Part shown: positions 25,133 through 35,100 of the stretch, piece after piece
How the letters are laid out: each line of letters begins with the position of its first letter
How positions within the stretch are numbered: position 1 is the stretch's first letter
From: Cadophora sp. MPI-SDFR-AT-0126
Lineage: Eukaryota; Ascomycota; Leotiomycetes; Helotiales; Ploettnerulaceae
DNA: 64,000 nt
NCBI GenBank assembly: GCA_020747065.1
Contig: JAGMVK010000004.1
Coordinates: 3,190,939-3,254,938 of the forward strand
Reading direction: 5' to 3'
Notes under the pieces: model-generated
What the model saw: the letters and a program-made list of their open reading frames with translations, nothing else
Told to the model about the DNA's origin: nothing
Databases searched by the model: none
Position numbers and translations under genes: made by a program

Positions 25133-25564
25133 TGAAAAGAAGTGATTTGAGTGTGTATGATGATTCTATTGAGGGGGCATTTCTAGGTCTATATAACTAC
25201 TCTAGATGCCAAGCTACCGTCGCTTTAGTTGCCTAATCGAGCCAAGGCTCGCAAGCCTTCGGCTTATAAAACAGCTCGCAAGCCTTCGACTTATAAAACA
25301 GCTCGCAAGCCTCTAGAGTTACAGGCTAGTTAATCTTATAAAACGCCAAGTATAAGTCTTGCGAGTCTAGAGTTATAGGCTAGCTAGCTTTATAAAACAC
25401 TCTAGAATTACAGGCTAGTTAGCCCTGTAAAACGCCAAGTATAGGTCTTGCGAGCCTAGAGTTTACAGGCTAGGTAAAGCCTGTATAGTTCCTTGTTATT
25501 AAGCGAGTGTTTACTTTATTTAGACGAGATTAAGCGAGGTACTTGTTTATATTCTTATATTATA
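25133..25564 (-). mobile_element. 428-bp repeat insertion inside the helicase gene, TATA target duplication
   Basis: The segment 25133-25560 is an inverted, near-identical copy of the left repeat of the 3.6-kb element, one 47-bp subrepeat shorter. It is flanked by TATA (25129-25132 and 25561-25564). Removing the insert and one TATA rejoins the host gene in frame as GAT-TTA-TAA-GCC-GGT-CAT, that is D-L-(Q)-A-G-H, exactly the recombinase motif expected there. It therefore behaves as a separate insertion, a solo terminal repeat or MITE derived from the element. Confidence 0.75.
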
Positions 25565-25916
25565 AGCCGGTCATAGGACCTATATTATAAGTATGATTTA
25601 TACCCGGGAGTTAATAAAAGGAGACAATTCTATTATTAGTCGCCGTGAGAAGTTCCGCCGCGTTAGTCACGTATAGTATTATTTTTTAGGGTTTCTATTA
25701 GTATATTAAGGCGTTAAGATAAGTAAGAGAGCCAAGAGAAAGCGGCAGGTATATAAAGAAGAGATATAAGATATACAAATAGCCCGGTAGAAGCGATTAC
25801 AAGATATTAACATCTATACAGAGTTAGAGAAGATATTAGAGAGCAAGGCCCGGTTCCGTAGATTATAGGAACCCGTGTTAGAAGCCATTATAAAGCACTA
25901 GAGCCCCATTTTAGGC

Positions 25917-27713
25917 GTGATGGCGACGGGAGTAGGGAAGACATTGTTGTTCCAGTTACCAGCAAAGAGTATGCATTCCGGCACCACCATTGTCATCAGC
26001 CCATTGGTTTCATTACAAGAGCATATGGTGGAACGATGTCAGCAACTAGGCATTTCATGTGTGAAATGGGATCCCAGGCAATGCCATTCCCCCGGCCAGA
26101 TTGTCATCGTCACCCCGGAGTCAGCCGTCAGCAAGACATTTGGGACATTTTTGGACCGGTTGCAAGGGTTGCATCAGTTGGACCGGTTTGTATTCGATGA
26201 ATGTCACACGGTTTTAGACAGCACCCCCGAATTCCGTCCGAAGATGAGGCGATTAGGCGAGTTAGTGGAAAGGGGGGCGCAGATGGTTTATTTGACGGCG
26301 ACATTGCCACCACATGCCGAGCCAGAATTCATGAATATTGTAAAGATCCGGGCCGAAGATGTCCACATATTCCGATCGCCCACCAGCCGTCCCAACATTG
26401 CGTATTCCGCGGTTGAGTATGAGGAGGATGAGTTTGGGAGAGGGGATATTGCAGCCGTTTGCAAGTTGGTGCAAGAGAAGTTGGAAGAATACGCCGCACC
26501 AGCCAAAATCATTATATACAGCAGCAGCATTGTCACCACCCAGGAGGTGAGCAGTGCATTAGATTGCCACGCATATTACCGAGATGTAGGTGATGCAGCA
26601 GTTAAAGATGAGATCCGGAAGGCGTGGGAGAGTTCAGATGGACGGGTTATTGTTGCCACTAATGCATTTGGATTGGGCATTGACCGACCCGATGTTCGGG
26701 TAGTGATTCATATTGGGCCCATTCACCAGATGCGGAATTATGGTCAAGAGAGTGGACGAGGCGGGCGGGATGGGTTAAGGAGTCAAGCCATTATTATGAT
26801 GCCCGTTGGAAAGCAAGAGGCATTGCAAAAGTCGCATGAGCAGGCACAAAGACAACCGCCCAAGTTTTATATTGCCATGACGGCGAAGGAGAAGGAGAGG
26901 ATTGAGAGGCAAAAGGTTGAGCGATTTATGAGTGGTGCCAAGTGTCGGCGGATTTATTTGGATCAAGAGATGGATGGGAGGATTGATCGGGTGAGGTGTG
27001 AGGATGAGGAAGAGCGTTGCGATGTGTGTTACGAGAGTGATGCCACGATGGAAGAATTGGAGGCGAAGCGGCAAGCATATGTTGAAGAAGCCCGGAAGGA
27101 GCAGGAGAAGCAGGGCCGGTCGATGGATAGTGCCATTGATATCCCATCCAGCAGCGTTCGAGTTGCCGGCGTCCCCATGAACATATTCGACAGCAGCAAC
27201 GGACCATTTCCCAGTTCACCCCCAGCATATTCACAGAGCAGCACGGTGAGTTTTGATCGAGGGTTTGCGGCAGATCCGATCAGTCCAGCAGAACGAGAAG
27301 AGTTCCAGTCCCAACAGATCCAGCGGCAACAGCAACGATTGCAGGTTCAAGCACATCATCAGCAAGATGGCCATGACGTATGGGATTTGGAAAATCGATT
27401 GGATATGTGGGTTGGCAAGTGTCCATTGTGTTACGTTCGGAAGTGTGGCGGCCGTCAGGTTGATATCCGGCATACATTTAAAGAGTGCATGGATGAGGAG
27501 CATGTCCAGGCATTACAAAGCGTTCATTTTCAAGCATATGCCAGTTGTCATAATTACGGAGTTGCCCAGCAGATTTGTATGCAATGGGAGGAGATTTACG
27601 AGGGGGATCGGAAGTTTCGGCAGATTCCGGGGGGAATATGTCAATACGAAGGAATTGTCCGACTAGTCATCGCAGCCATTTTAGTTGCAGGGCCGTTCGA
27701 GGTGTTAGATTAA
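25917..27713 (+). CDS. RecQ-family DExH helicase segment (3' part of copy G)
   Basis: A 598-codon open stretch with all superfamily 2 motifs in order: MATGVGKT (Walker A; 25917 is a Met inside this motif, not a real start), IVISPLVSL (Ia), FDECH (motif II), LTATLPP (III), IIIYSSS (IV), VIVATNAFGLGIDRPDVR (V) and QESGRGGRDG (VI). A Cys-rich zinc-binding stretch follows (KCRRIYLD...ERCDVCYES), then a linker rich in Gln, and a second Cys cluster (KCPLCYVRKCGG). Upstream in the same frame lies the rest of the Q-motif region, EPVLEAIIKH-stop-SP, with CAG turned to TAG. The end at 27713 (GAT TAA) looks like another CAA-to-TAA change. Base composition is clearly richer in G+C than the upstream half. 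RecQ unwinding activity at telomeres is known for the family; expression of this fragment is doubtful. Confidence 0.85.
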   Translation: MMATGVGKTLLFQLPAKSMHSGTTIVISPLVSLQEHMVERCQQLGISCVKWDPRQCHSPGQIVIVTPESAVSKTFGTFLDRLQGLHQLDRFVFDECHTVLDSTPEFRPKMRRLGELVERGAQMVYLTATLPPHAEPEFMNIVKIRAEDVHIFRSPTSRPNIAYSAVEYEEDEFGRGDIAAVCKLVQEKLEEYAAPAKIIIYSSSIVTTQEVSSALDCHAYYRDVGDAAVKDEIRKAWESSDGRVIVATNAFGLGIDRPDVRVVIHIGPIHQMRNYGQESGRGGRDGLRSQAIIMMPVGKQEALQKSHEQAQRQPPKFYIAMTAKEKERIERQKVERFMSGAKCRRIYLDQEMDGRIDRVRCEDEEERCDVCYESDATMEELEAKRQAYVEEARKEQEKQGRSMDSAIDIPSSSVRVAGVPMNIFDSSNGPFPSSPPAYSQSSTVSFDRGFAADPISPAEREEFQSQQIQRQQQRLQVQAHHQQDGHDVWDLENRLDMWVGKCPLCYVRKCGGRQVDIRHTFKECMDEEHVQALQSVHFQAYASCHNYGVAQQICMQWEEIYEGDRKFRQIPGGICQYEGIVRLVIAAILVAGPFEVLD

Positions 27714-27910
27714 GAGGTTTGGTCAATATGCGAGCGAGGGGTATTTGGGGATTGGACGAGTGGTTAGACCGGGAGGAAGAAGCGGAAGTTAAGAAGGGAA
27801 TGTTGAGATGGTTTAGCGAGAAGGTTGTTTGGGGGACCATGGAAGCCAGTGTTTTATTACAGGTGTTTTATCGGTTAACGGTTGGGTTAGAAGAGTGGAA
27901 AAGGGTTTAA

Positions 27911-28165
27911 GGGAATAGGGTTATAAAAGAGCATATCAAAATCAAGGTGTTTTTTCAAGAAAGGAGACGGCGTAGCAGTTTTTGAAAGGTATTTATTAGA
28001 GCGTTAAGGATCCTAACTTTACCTCTTATGTGAGGGAGCTTTTTGAGTCAAACACCAAAATCGCGGGATGCGGATTTTAATGACTAAGCAGCATTCGGTT
28101 CAGACACCATTTGGGTCAGACACCACTTTCCTTATACCCCTCTTACCTCCCCCAAAACATTTACG
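27911..28165. other. Spacer between helicase gene and next OrsD copy
   Basis: No gene. It contains two short similar phrases (CAGACACCATTTGGGTCAGACACCA-type, 28090-28130) and a pyrimidine-rich run before the ATG at 28166. Confidence 0.4.
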
Positions 28166-30394
28166 ATGAGCTTCTTCTCTTATAACTCGGTCCACCGGGT
28201 AGTTATATGTTATACCTGTCATTCTTGCATTGTCCCAGGTCATCGAAGCCAAGAATATCACATGCGGGCAGAACCACACCGACTTTTAGGCCAAGTGCTC
28301 AAGACGACCCTTGAGTTGCTTAGTACTTATAGTCTAAGAACGCTCGGGGAGCTCCAGCAGCATAAGCCTCGAATCGAGGACCATTGTCAAGTGATTGAGC
28401 ACTTGGCTTGCTATAGTGGCTTTTACTGCCTACAGCCAGAGTGCTAGTATAGTACTCGTTATTTCCGTGAGATGAGGAAATATATGCCTTTAGTCCATTA
28501 AATCAAGGCTGCAGTCCATGAAAAAACTGCACTGTGGAAAGAGGTTAAGCTTCAGACATATTTCACAGGGCATGGGAGGATTGATTACTTTGCCGTGACA
28601 GATAATCAAGAGAAGGAAGGGGTGTCTAAACAAGCCAGTGATTCTGTTCTCTTGACACAACCTGAAAAGGAGCTATTTGAGAAGTTAGAGAAGGATTACA
28701 AAGATGTGAAATATGATCTTGACGAGCAAGTAACGGTAGTCCAGGATATTGGAGATTCAAGGTCGGAAAGGGTGCCATAGCTACACGACTTGACGCAATT
28801 TCCATCCCACATGATTACGCTGAAGGACGAGGAGATCTGGAGCTCGTATAAGCTGCTACCGAAGAAAGAGCTTGATGCGGGTAGCGAGAATACTGAGGAT
28901 CCTAATCTCGTCCGAATCCTAGTTGCGGCTGAAGCTGTCTTGAGAGACGCCTACCGGTTATACAGCGATACTTCGCTAGACCGGAAAATGACACAGCAGC
29001 GGGCTAATATCCTGAATGAATTCTATGCTGGGGCGTCGGGTAAAGCAGATGGGTTCCGGTATTTCAAGAATGCGTCGATCCTAGTCACCTACTTCACTAC
29101 TATGAAACAGCTGTTAGTGTACTACTACCGAGTAGTATACTGCGAAAGCGGTCATTTCACTCGGGTTCAGCTAGACCAGATATTACCTAGGGATGTTATC
29201 TAACTAACTGCTCATCAGATCCAGGCCATGGATGAGATTATAGATGTATTAGCTCTTGAGGATGAGGAGGATGCTAAGCTAGCTTTAAAGCACGCCATTC
29301 AGCGACTCTACCTGGCCCTGATCTGCTATACTGTTGGCAGCGTGCTGTTCAAATCGCCTGTCTTGAGTTTCTGCGCTATGTTGAGCAGGAAAGTCCGTGG
29401 GAAAGGCCGAGGGTTATGGGAGGAACCGGGAAACTTCAACAGTCACTTGTCAGCTCTGACTTGGACTGCCCAGCTCGTGCTCTTTGATTATGCTTGTTTT
29501 CAAGAGCAGGACGATGAAGATCAAATCCCCGTCTTTCTTGCCAAGATCTGCAAGAAGTTCTTCCAATAGCTGGCCGAGACACCGTTTGGGCATATTCTGC
29601 AATAGAGGCTGTACTTGTTCAAGGTTGGAAAGGCTGCAATTGCAAAACACCAAGCCCGGTGGTTGCTGGACAGGCAGACGATAAAATATCGCGGAGTAGA
29701 GTTGCAAATGTCGCAGATCTCGGACTTAGTGGTTTCTGAATATCAATAAGCCCATGCCCTACTCTATAACGAGCTCCTGTTCCAAGCCAAGGACCTGATC
29801 TCAATAGAATCGTGGAGGCTAAAGGACGATCTGGATCTAGAAGATTTTGGAGGCTCGTGGCTCTGTCATCCTAGCAATGCCGAGTTCCTAGAGGGTGCTG
29901 AGCTCGCTCTCTTCCGGCGGATACAAGGCAATACTGAGCTCCGGGCTATATTCTTGACGAAGGCTAAAGACGGGAGCATAGTCTTGTGTCCTAAAGCTAT
30001 GGACATCTACGAGGCACACGCCCAAGAATTCCTTAAGCGGGTCCTCGTGCTATTTCATATCCCACTGGGCCCGCCACTGCGAGAACCCGAATTGCTATCG
30101 GTAATGTGGCGGAACAATGCTCGACAGCGCCATTTATTAATCTGGGAGAAGCTGGTCATGATCTACACCCAGTATCACAAGGGTCAGCAGCAGTCCGGCG
30201 CGTACAAGGACAGCATTCGCTTCTTACCCAAGGCGATTGGGGGTCTGTTGCTTTCGTATAATTACCTACGGCGTTCAGCGGTCATACCGCAACCTAATCT
30301 TGCGTCTTTATTCATTGTTGATGCGAAAAGAATTCAGGTCCCAACAATTAGAAAGCTGTATCCAACCCCGACATGGCAAAGCCGTGGATGCTGA
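28166..30394 (+). pseudogene. OrsD/recombinase-like pseudogene, copy D (only Gln-codon stops)
   Basis: A single frame stays readable over 2.2 kb. It opens with an OrsD domain: CYTCHSC near the start, YCLQPEC...YFREMRKYMPLVH, and the tail WKEVKLQTYFTGHGRIDYFAV. The middle has ALTWTAQLVLFDYACFQE. The recombinase-like part shows PPLREPELLSVMWRNNARQ (Arg) and YTQYHKGQQ (Lys). The stops I checked (28448, 28499, 28778, 29201, 29567, 29603, 29747 regions) are TAG or TAA where paralogues or context call for Gln, so each is one C-to-T step from a sense codon. The frame ends at 30394 with no H-x-x-R block or helicase, so the copy is also 3'-truncated. It is less AT-rich than copies C and F, suggesting lighter or more recent mutation. 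Confidence 0.8.
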
Positions 30395-30733
30395 GGCGCG
30401 ACCCGTTCGTTTATTTATTGGAGAGCATAAATGTCTCATAAATTACGGCCTTACTGCCTCCATCCGCGGTTACACCATTTTCCTTATACAAGCACCCCCA
30501 AAAGCGGTCGCGGCACGAAATAGTGTATTAAGCTCTTTATTACAAAGTATTTATTGCTTTGGAGAAATTCAATGGTTTCCGAGCTGCCACCTTTAGCGAA
30601 GAATACTCACTGTGATGGTCGTTGTCGTTGCCCCACATTTTCCTTCGGGCCGTCAATTTTCCGGTATTTCTAAAAGCCCAGCGCCAAAACAAAACAAAAC
30701 AGGCTGTCCGCGAACATCAACAACCTCCGCCTC
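30395..30733. other. Promoter-side intergenic region
   Basis: Carries no coding feature. The pyrimidine-rich and CAAA-rich stretch at 30650-30733 immediately before the HNH gene looks like a typical fungal 5' leader. Confidence 0.4.
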
Positions 30734-32113
30734 ATGGCTGCTCCTACCTCCACTCCCACTTCCACTCCCACGCCCTCCAGTTCATCACGACCACAGATAT
30801 CCATCCGGAGTTCTGCAACAATCCCCCGGCCAACTGCATCAGATTACACATTCCTCGCGGCGCCCAACCCTCCACGAAAATACAAGATCCAGTTCCGCCA
30901 TCCTGCCTACCCCCCCGACGAGAACATCCTCTTCACCCTCTATGCGTGGGATCATGCCGATGGAGGGCTGCATCATGGCCTGGCACATAATGCGTGTGCA
31001 ATCATTGCGGACAACCGATTCGAGGGCTATTTGAGCCGGACATGCGATGGCAGCGAGCACGGAGAACGCGTTGGGATCGGCTGGGACGATGTGTTGGCAG
31101 CAGATACAGATTACTACTTCTACGTCCCATGGCCTGTGACGAACTCAGGGAGCACGCCTCGGTCCCCCTATCCATGGCCGGTTGTGGTCAGCTTCCAGGA
31201 CTGGAGGTTTCCATCTACTCTGCCCGAGGTTTGGACACGATACGTCGACGCCAATTCGGACACTCCTCCATCATATACTGCAGCGCAGACTTTGTTGACT
31301 TCGGCTGTTCGCCAACGCGACGTCGTATGTCAGGTTACGGCATTCCAAACTGGGACAGAAGTTGCGCACCTGGTCCCGGAACACGAGAAGCCATGGTTCT
31401 TGTCCAACTCGATGGAACAATATAATGTCGACACGACGCTGGATTCGGATAATCTTCTGAGGGATCTCAGCAATGCACTGCTGCTGCGCTCGGATATCCA
31501 CACGGCGTTTGATGACCGCAGACTTGTGGTCTTCCCCAAACAGGCCGCCGATTTCGTCGTCCATATGCTCGAGCCAACACCCGACATCGGGCAGATTTAC
31601 CACAACACTGTCTTGAGAAAACCCCGGTGCAGCATAGAATTCTTGTTTGCAAGATTTGCGTGGGCCATATTTCCATCGTTATCTGGGTTTCTCAGCAAAC
31701 CTCACCCAAACCTCCTGGTAATCCGTGTCGACAAGGACACCAAAGAACGTCTGCCAGCAACAAGTACGAAACCGACCGAGCGCCAGAAGAAAGCGGCGAG
31801 CTCTCGAAGCAGCAGCCCCAAGAAGCGAGCTCGCGCTGATGTAGATGAGGAGGATATTGGACACGCCACGAAGCGTCGTCGGAGTTCCGAGACCTTAAGT
31901 GCCACAACCCCCTCCGAATCACACGAGGAAGCTTCCTTCGATAACCCGGATGTCTATATCCAAACGATTCGCGAGAACGCGCTGGTGCTGCAGAGACCTC
32001 CTACATATGTTCCAGGCTGGCCACCATACGATAGACATCGACCTGCCAAAGAGGAGCTGGAAATAATGGGTGTGGAGATTCTTGACGAGTTGGAAGACGG
32101 AGCTGGTGTATGA
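30734..32113 (+). CDS. HNH-endonuclease-domain protein
   Basis: Intact 459-codon, intron-free ORF. The first 40 residues are Ser/Thr/Pro-rich. Around residues 196-265 is an HNH-type domain as seen in many fungal proteins of unknown role: CQVTAFQTGTEVAHLVP (the His of AHLVP), LRDLSNALLLRSDIHTAFD (Asn and second His) and RRLVVFPK. The C-terminal third has a basic, Ser-rich segment with likely nuclear localisation signals (SPKKRAR, ATKRRR) and ends in an acidic tail. The DNA is GC-rich and not RIP-affected, unlike its neighbours to the left. Nuclease activity is inferred from the domain; cellular target unknown. Confidence 0.85.
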   Translation: MAAPTSTPTSTPTPSSSSRPQISIRSSATIPRPTASDYTFLAAPNPPRKYKIQFRHPAYPPDENILFTLYAWDHADGGLHHGLAHNACAIIADNRFEGYLSRTCDGSEHGERVGIGWDDVLAADTDYYFYVPWPVTNSGSTPRSPYPWPVVVSFQDWRFPSTLPEVWTRYVDANSDTPPSYTAAQTLLTSAVRQRDVVCQVTAFQTGTEVAHLVPEHEKPWFLSNSMEQYNVDTTLDSDNLLRDLSNALLLRSDIHTAFDDRRLVVFPKQAADFVVHMLEPTPDIGQIYHNTVLRKPRCSIEFLFARFAWAIFPSLSGFLSKPHPNLLVIRVDKDTKERLPATSTKPTERQKKAASSRSSSPKKRARADVDEEDIGHATKRRRSSETLSATTPSESHEEASFDNPDVYIQTIRENALVLQRPPTYVPGWPPYDRHRPAKEELEIMGVEILDELEDGAGV

Positions 32114-33884
32114 CATACCCTGAAATTCATAGGAGCTTGCGATACAGTGTTTGCTGGAGTCGTCCCTCTTAGCGACATGTGAATGAGTTCACTTAGTCGG
32201 ACTCGGCCTGGAACCTTTCGGTCGATAGGTTGGAAATGCCCACCTTCAGCACAAGCCTCGCGGAACAGATGACTAGGGGAAAACTCAGCTCAGCCTCAGA
32301 ACCATGGCCCGATAGCTCCAATCCAGCCCCTAGGTCAGTCGGTGTCTACTCCGAGTTTCCAGATCGAAGATAGATAAGGACTCTAATCAAGGCTCAAGTG
32401 CGATCACAGTACCTTGCCCTGAGGGCAGGTCATAGAGGGTGAACCATGCCAGCGGCCAGACATAGCCAACGAGCTGCGGCATCAAAGGCAAACCGCAGTG
32501 AATACAGCAAACTATCACCGGAGATCTCTATTCACGCGTCAATAGTATTTGAGTTCGGAAAGTGGTGTAGCGGATTGATGTTTTGTGCAAAAGAGTACAC
32601 AATGCTCGGGAAGATAGAGGATAGATTCTCCAAAGATAGTATATCTTCGACCTTAATAAGTCTTTGTGGGCGTGCGTGCCCATGTGTTGATGCTCGGCTC
32701 TCGGGTTCAAGTCTCTCTCGCTCCCGGCCCGTCCCAGACTATGCTGCTGAAGTCCCTCAAAGGCAGCCATGCGATTCTTCTGACAAAGGAGTAAAAAATC
32801 AGACCTGCGAGGAGGTGTATCACCCAGCCCAAGCCAACCCTTCATCCTCACCCAACTTCACTGCAAAATTCGATGCGCCTTCCAGAAGCAGAAGCGGTTT
32901 GTTCACTATTTCGGGCCTGTACCAAGTACAAGCTTTGTTACAGGTGATATAAACCTCTCGAGGGCCTGGGTGGGCACGAAACCATATTTTGAGACGTAAT
33001 TCGGCGGGGAGACGGGGGAAGGGGGGGTTTCGAGGGAGAGTTGGGTGAGTGATTCTGGGGTTGTTGCTGGTATACTTTTGGGGACAGGCTGCCTACCAAT
33101 CATTGTGGATTTTGAAGAGATGTTGGTGTTGTTGTTATTGTTGTTCCGAATGGAGGCAGCAGTTTCGCGTCCACAGTTAGTTGACCCCACCCCACTTCCT
33201 CTAACTAACTCCCCGACTGCTTTATCCCTGCACTACTTAAATTTTAAGCCTTTGTTTCTGAATGCTTGTGTTGTGACAGCATCAACAACATTTCCTCTTC
33301 ACAATCCCCTGATGAGTGTGCAAGATCACAAATACTGGAATACTTGGCCACATCCACCATGTCCGACGCCGACAGATTTACAGTAATTACTTCCTAAGCC
33401 GACCTCGTATCTCGGTCGCCTATCAGACTGAATGCGGGGGAGGCTGAATCATTCCGGGGGTGCGTGCTGTTTCACAATTTGCCTTGTCAAAGTCGAGACG
33501 AGCCCCAGTCCCATGTCTAAGGCTACTAATTAGTTGCTTGATCTGCGTGTCATCCGAACACGGGATGAACTTGGCATCACCCTTGTTTCAAACCTCCATC
33601 CTGCAGCATTATCGTGACCTTGACTACGAAGTATAGTGGCCATATTTAAAGGTGATCGGCCGCCGCAGGATGTGCCTCCATATTCTTTCCTGCATCTGTT
33701 TATTGACTCCGAGCTGGCCTTTGTCGCTTCTTCAACCCTATTAATTTACCGTAACTTCAACTTCAGCAGCTGGTCCTGGACAGTCCGCGCCCCGAACTAT
33801 ACTATCAACCCCATCAACCCGCTATCCTTATTCCGATCGATCGTCCTCATTCAAACACGCAGAACTCCATCTCCTGCCACCACC
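32114..33884. other. Intergenic region without a convincing gene
   Basis: Several open frames exist on both strands (for example 32446-32952 plus, 32906-33190 minus) but they overlap each other, lack family resemblance, and include low-complexity Asn and Ser/Pro runs. Composition is non-RIP. The stretch just before 33885 (CACCATGA start context) would hold the promoter of the secreted-protein gene. Confidence 0.4.
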
Positions 33885-34373
33885 ATGAAGCCATCTACTC
33901 TGATCACCGCCCTCTTCCCCTTGGCCATAGCAGCTCTTGCCCTCAGATCCGACGGCCGCCCTCTCGCACACGCCCGTGGACTTGGACTCGCCCAACGACA
34001 GGCCGACCCCCCGGTAATCCAGCGCGAAGAATGCAGGAAACTGGTCTCTGACGGAACTGGAAACGACAACTTCGTGGCGTGCGACAAAGGCGAAGAGGGC
34101 GTCGACGGCTGTGCATGCCTCATCCGCAACACCCAGGTCCGCTGCACCAGAGTCTTAGATGATGGGACTGGTAACTCTAGCCTTGAGAGTTGTCAGCAGA
34201 ACGAGGAGGGCGTTGATGGGTGCAAGTGCGGAGAGACGGTTGCGACCCAGAAGGTGATTCGCTGCTCAAGAGTGCTCCAGGATGGCACTGGCAACACCAG
34301 CATCGAGCAGTGTGGGCAAAATGAGGAGGGCGTGGATGGATGCGAGTGTGGCGAGACAATTGATGTCATTTAG
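33885..34373 (+). CDS. Small secreted protein with three Cys-rich repeats (effector-like)
   Basis: I chose the ATG at 33885 because it has a good Kozak context (CACCATGA) and starts a signal peptide: MKPSTLITALFPLAIAALAL. The upstream extension of the frame lacks sense. The 162-residue product has a short pro-region (GRPLAHARGLGLAQRQADP, with possible dibasic-like LAQR cleavage), then three ~37-residue repeats, each with four Cys, built on RCxRVLxDGTGNxSxExC then NEEGVDGCxCGE. Twelve Cys in all, probably six disulfides. The repeats become more alike from first to third. I do not recognise the family. Secretion is well supported; a role in host or microbe interaction is only a guess from size and Cys content. 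Confidence 0.8.
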   Translation: MKPSTLITALFPLAIAALALRSDGRPLAHARGLGLAQRQADPPVIQREECRKLVSDGTGNDNFVACDKGEEGVDGCACLIRNTQVRCTRVLDDGTGNSSLESCQQNEEGVDGCKCGETVATQKVIRCSRVLQDGTGNTSIEQCGQNEEGVDGCECGETIDVI

Positions 34374-35100
34374 GCGAATCCGAATTGATGTGATATCATT
34401 CTAGGTTAGATAGGCGCTGCGCTTGACGTTTGGGGCCGCGTAGAGAAGGCTCAAGTCATTCTATAACATGAACTCCATAATCCATTACTACCGGCCAGCT
34501 GGTATCTTGAAAGTTCCGTATCTTTCTACAGATCAACTTATGATTAAAGTGTTTCGCCCCTCCCGTTTCTACACCGTCATGCTGCTATTGCCCAGTATCC
34601 TGTCCTGTTCTCCTGGATCTACTTGCTGTCCAATTCAATAATACGGCTAAATGCCGCGTCAATTCTGCCGTCTCCTTAAAGAAGCGTCTAACGGTCGAAT
34701 CCTCCCAGACTGCAACCCTCCATATCGTTGATATAAAAGAGATGAGAAGTAACGTCTGGGATATCCAGCCGAAAGTTAAAGTGCCAGTGCAAATACCGAT
34801 GTCCCTAGAAGTATTCGGGGCTGTAGACCTTAGAAGAGATCTTTAATATATTTCCAAAAATAGAACCAGCTTTTAAGCAGCTTTTCAGCTCTTCAGTTCA
34901 AGCTATTAAGCTACGCGGTTACATACAAGCCAGTCAGTTAAGAAAGTTTCCTGGCTAATGGCTGACTGATTGGCTTTTCGGACACTCTGGTAGGTGCCTT
35001 CTAGTCGAACCTTTGTAATGGTAGCCGGTTAGCCAAGCCTTTAGCTCCATTACGATGCCTAAATAGGTTTTAAGATAAGCTTTTTTTCTAAGAACGTCTC
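34374..35100. other. Intergenic, becoming AT-rich
   Basis: No coding feature. The first ~350 bp have normal composition (likely the 3' region of the secreted-protein gene); from about 34840 the sequence becomes AT-rich and RIP-like, leading into the retrotransposon relic. Confidence 0.4.

Larger units (their letters stand above)
22599..27910 (+). pseudogene. Telomere-linked-helicase-type gene, copy G (OrsD + recombinase-like + RecQ)
   Basis: A single frame runs from about 22599 to 27713, broken only by TAG/TAA at Gln-like codons and by a 432-bp insertion that is a multiple of three. Order of domains: OrsD-type finger (PCRYISYQRQAIQKHF) and the FFPKGSGSIFFEVQVDG tail near 22800-23010; charged coiled coil; tyrosine-recombinase-like core with TYYKGY, WHLPREVKELLVYYLQLVL, YRQITITISRRYY and, past the insertion, AGHRTYI...IYTREL; then a RecQ helicase. 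The last ~65 codons need a -1 frameshift near 27740 to reach WGLDEWLDREEE...VGLEEW and the stop at 27908. About 1,630 residues without the insertion. Such proteins (TLH) occur beside telomeres in many fungi. The 5' half is AT-rich and dead; the helicase segment is listed separately. Confidence 0.75.

Noticed and set aside
18386..25566. One 7.2-kb transposon bounded by the near-identical repeats at 18.4 and 25.1 kb
   Set aside because: The right copy has its own TATA duplication and, when removed, restores the helicase frame, so it is a separate insertion. The diverged repeat ending at 21991 is the better right end.
25917..25919. ATG at 25917 as start of a helicase gene
   Set aside because: It lies inside the Walker A motif; the same frame continues upstream through the Q-motif region with Gln-type stops.
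28166..30394. Alternative genetic code with TAR read as Gln
   Set aside because: Intact genes in the same window (30734-32113, 33885-34373, the two giant genes) use TAG, TAA and TGA normally; RIP-type mutation is sufficient.
32650..32740. Possible tRNA: a GGGTTCAAGTCTC box B-like string
   Set aside because: No matching A box, acceptor stem or anticodon arm could be built upstream, and the flanking bases do not pair as a T stem.
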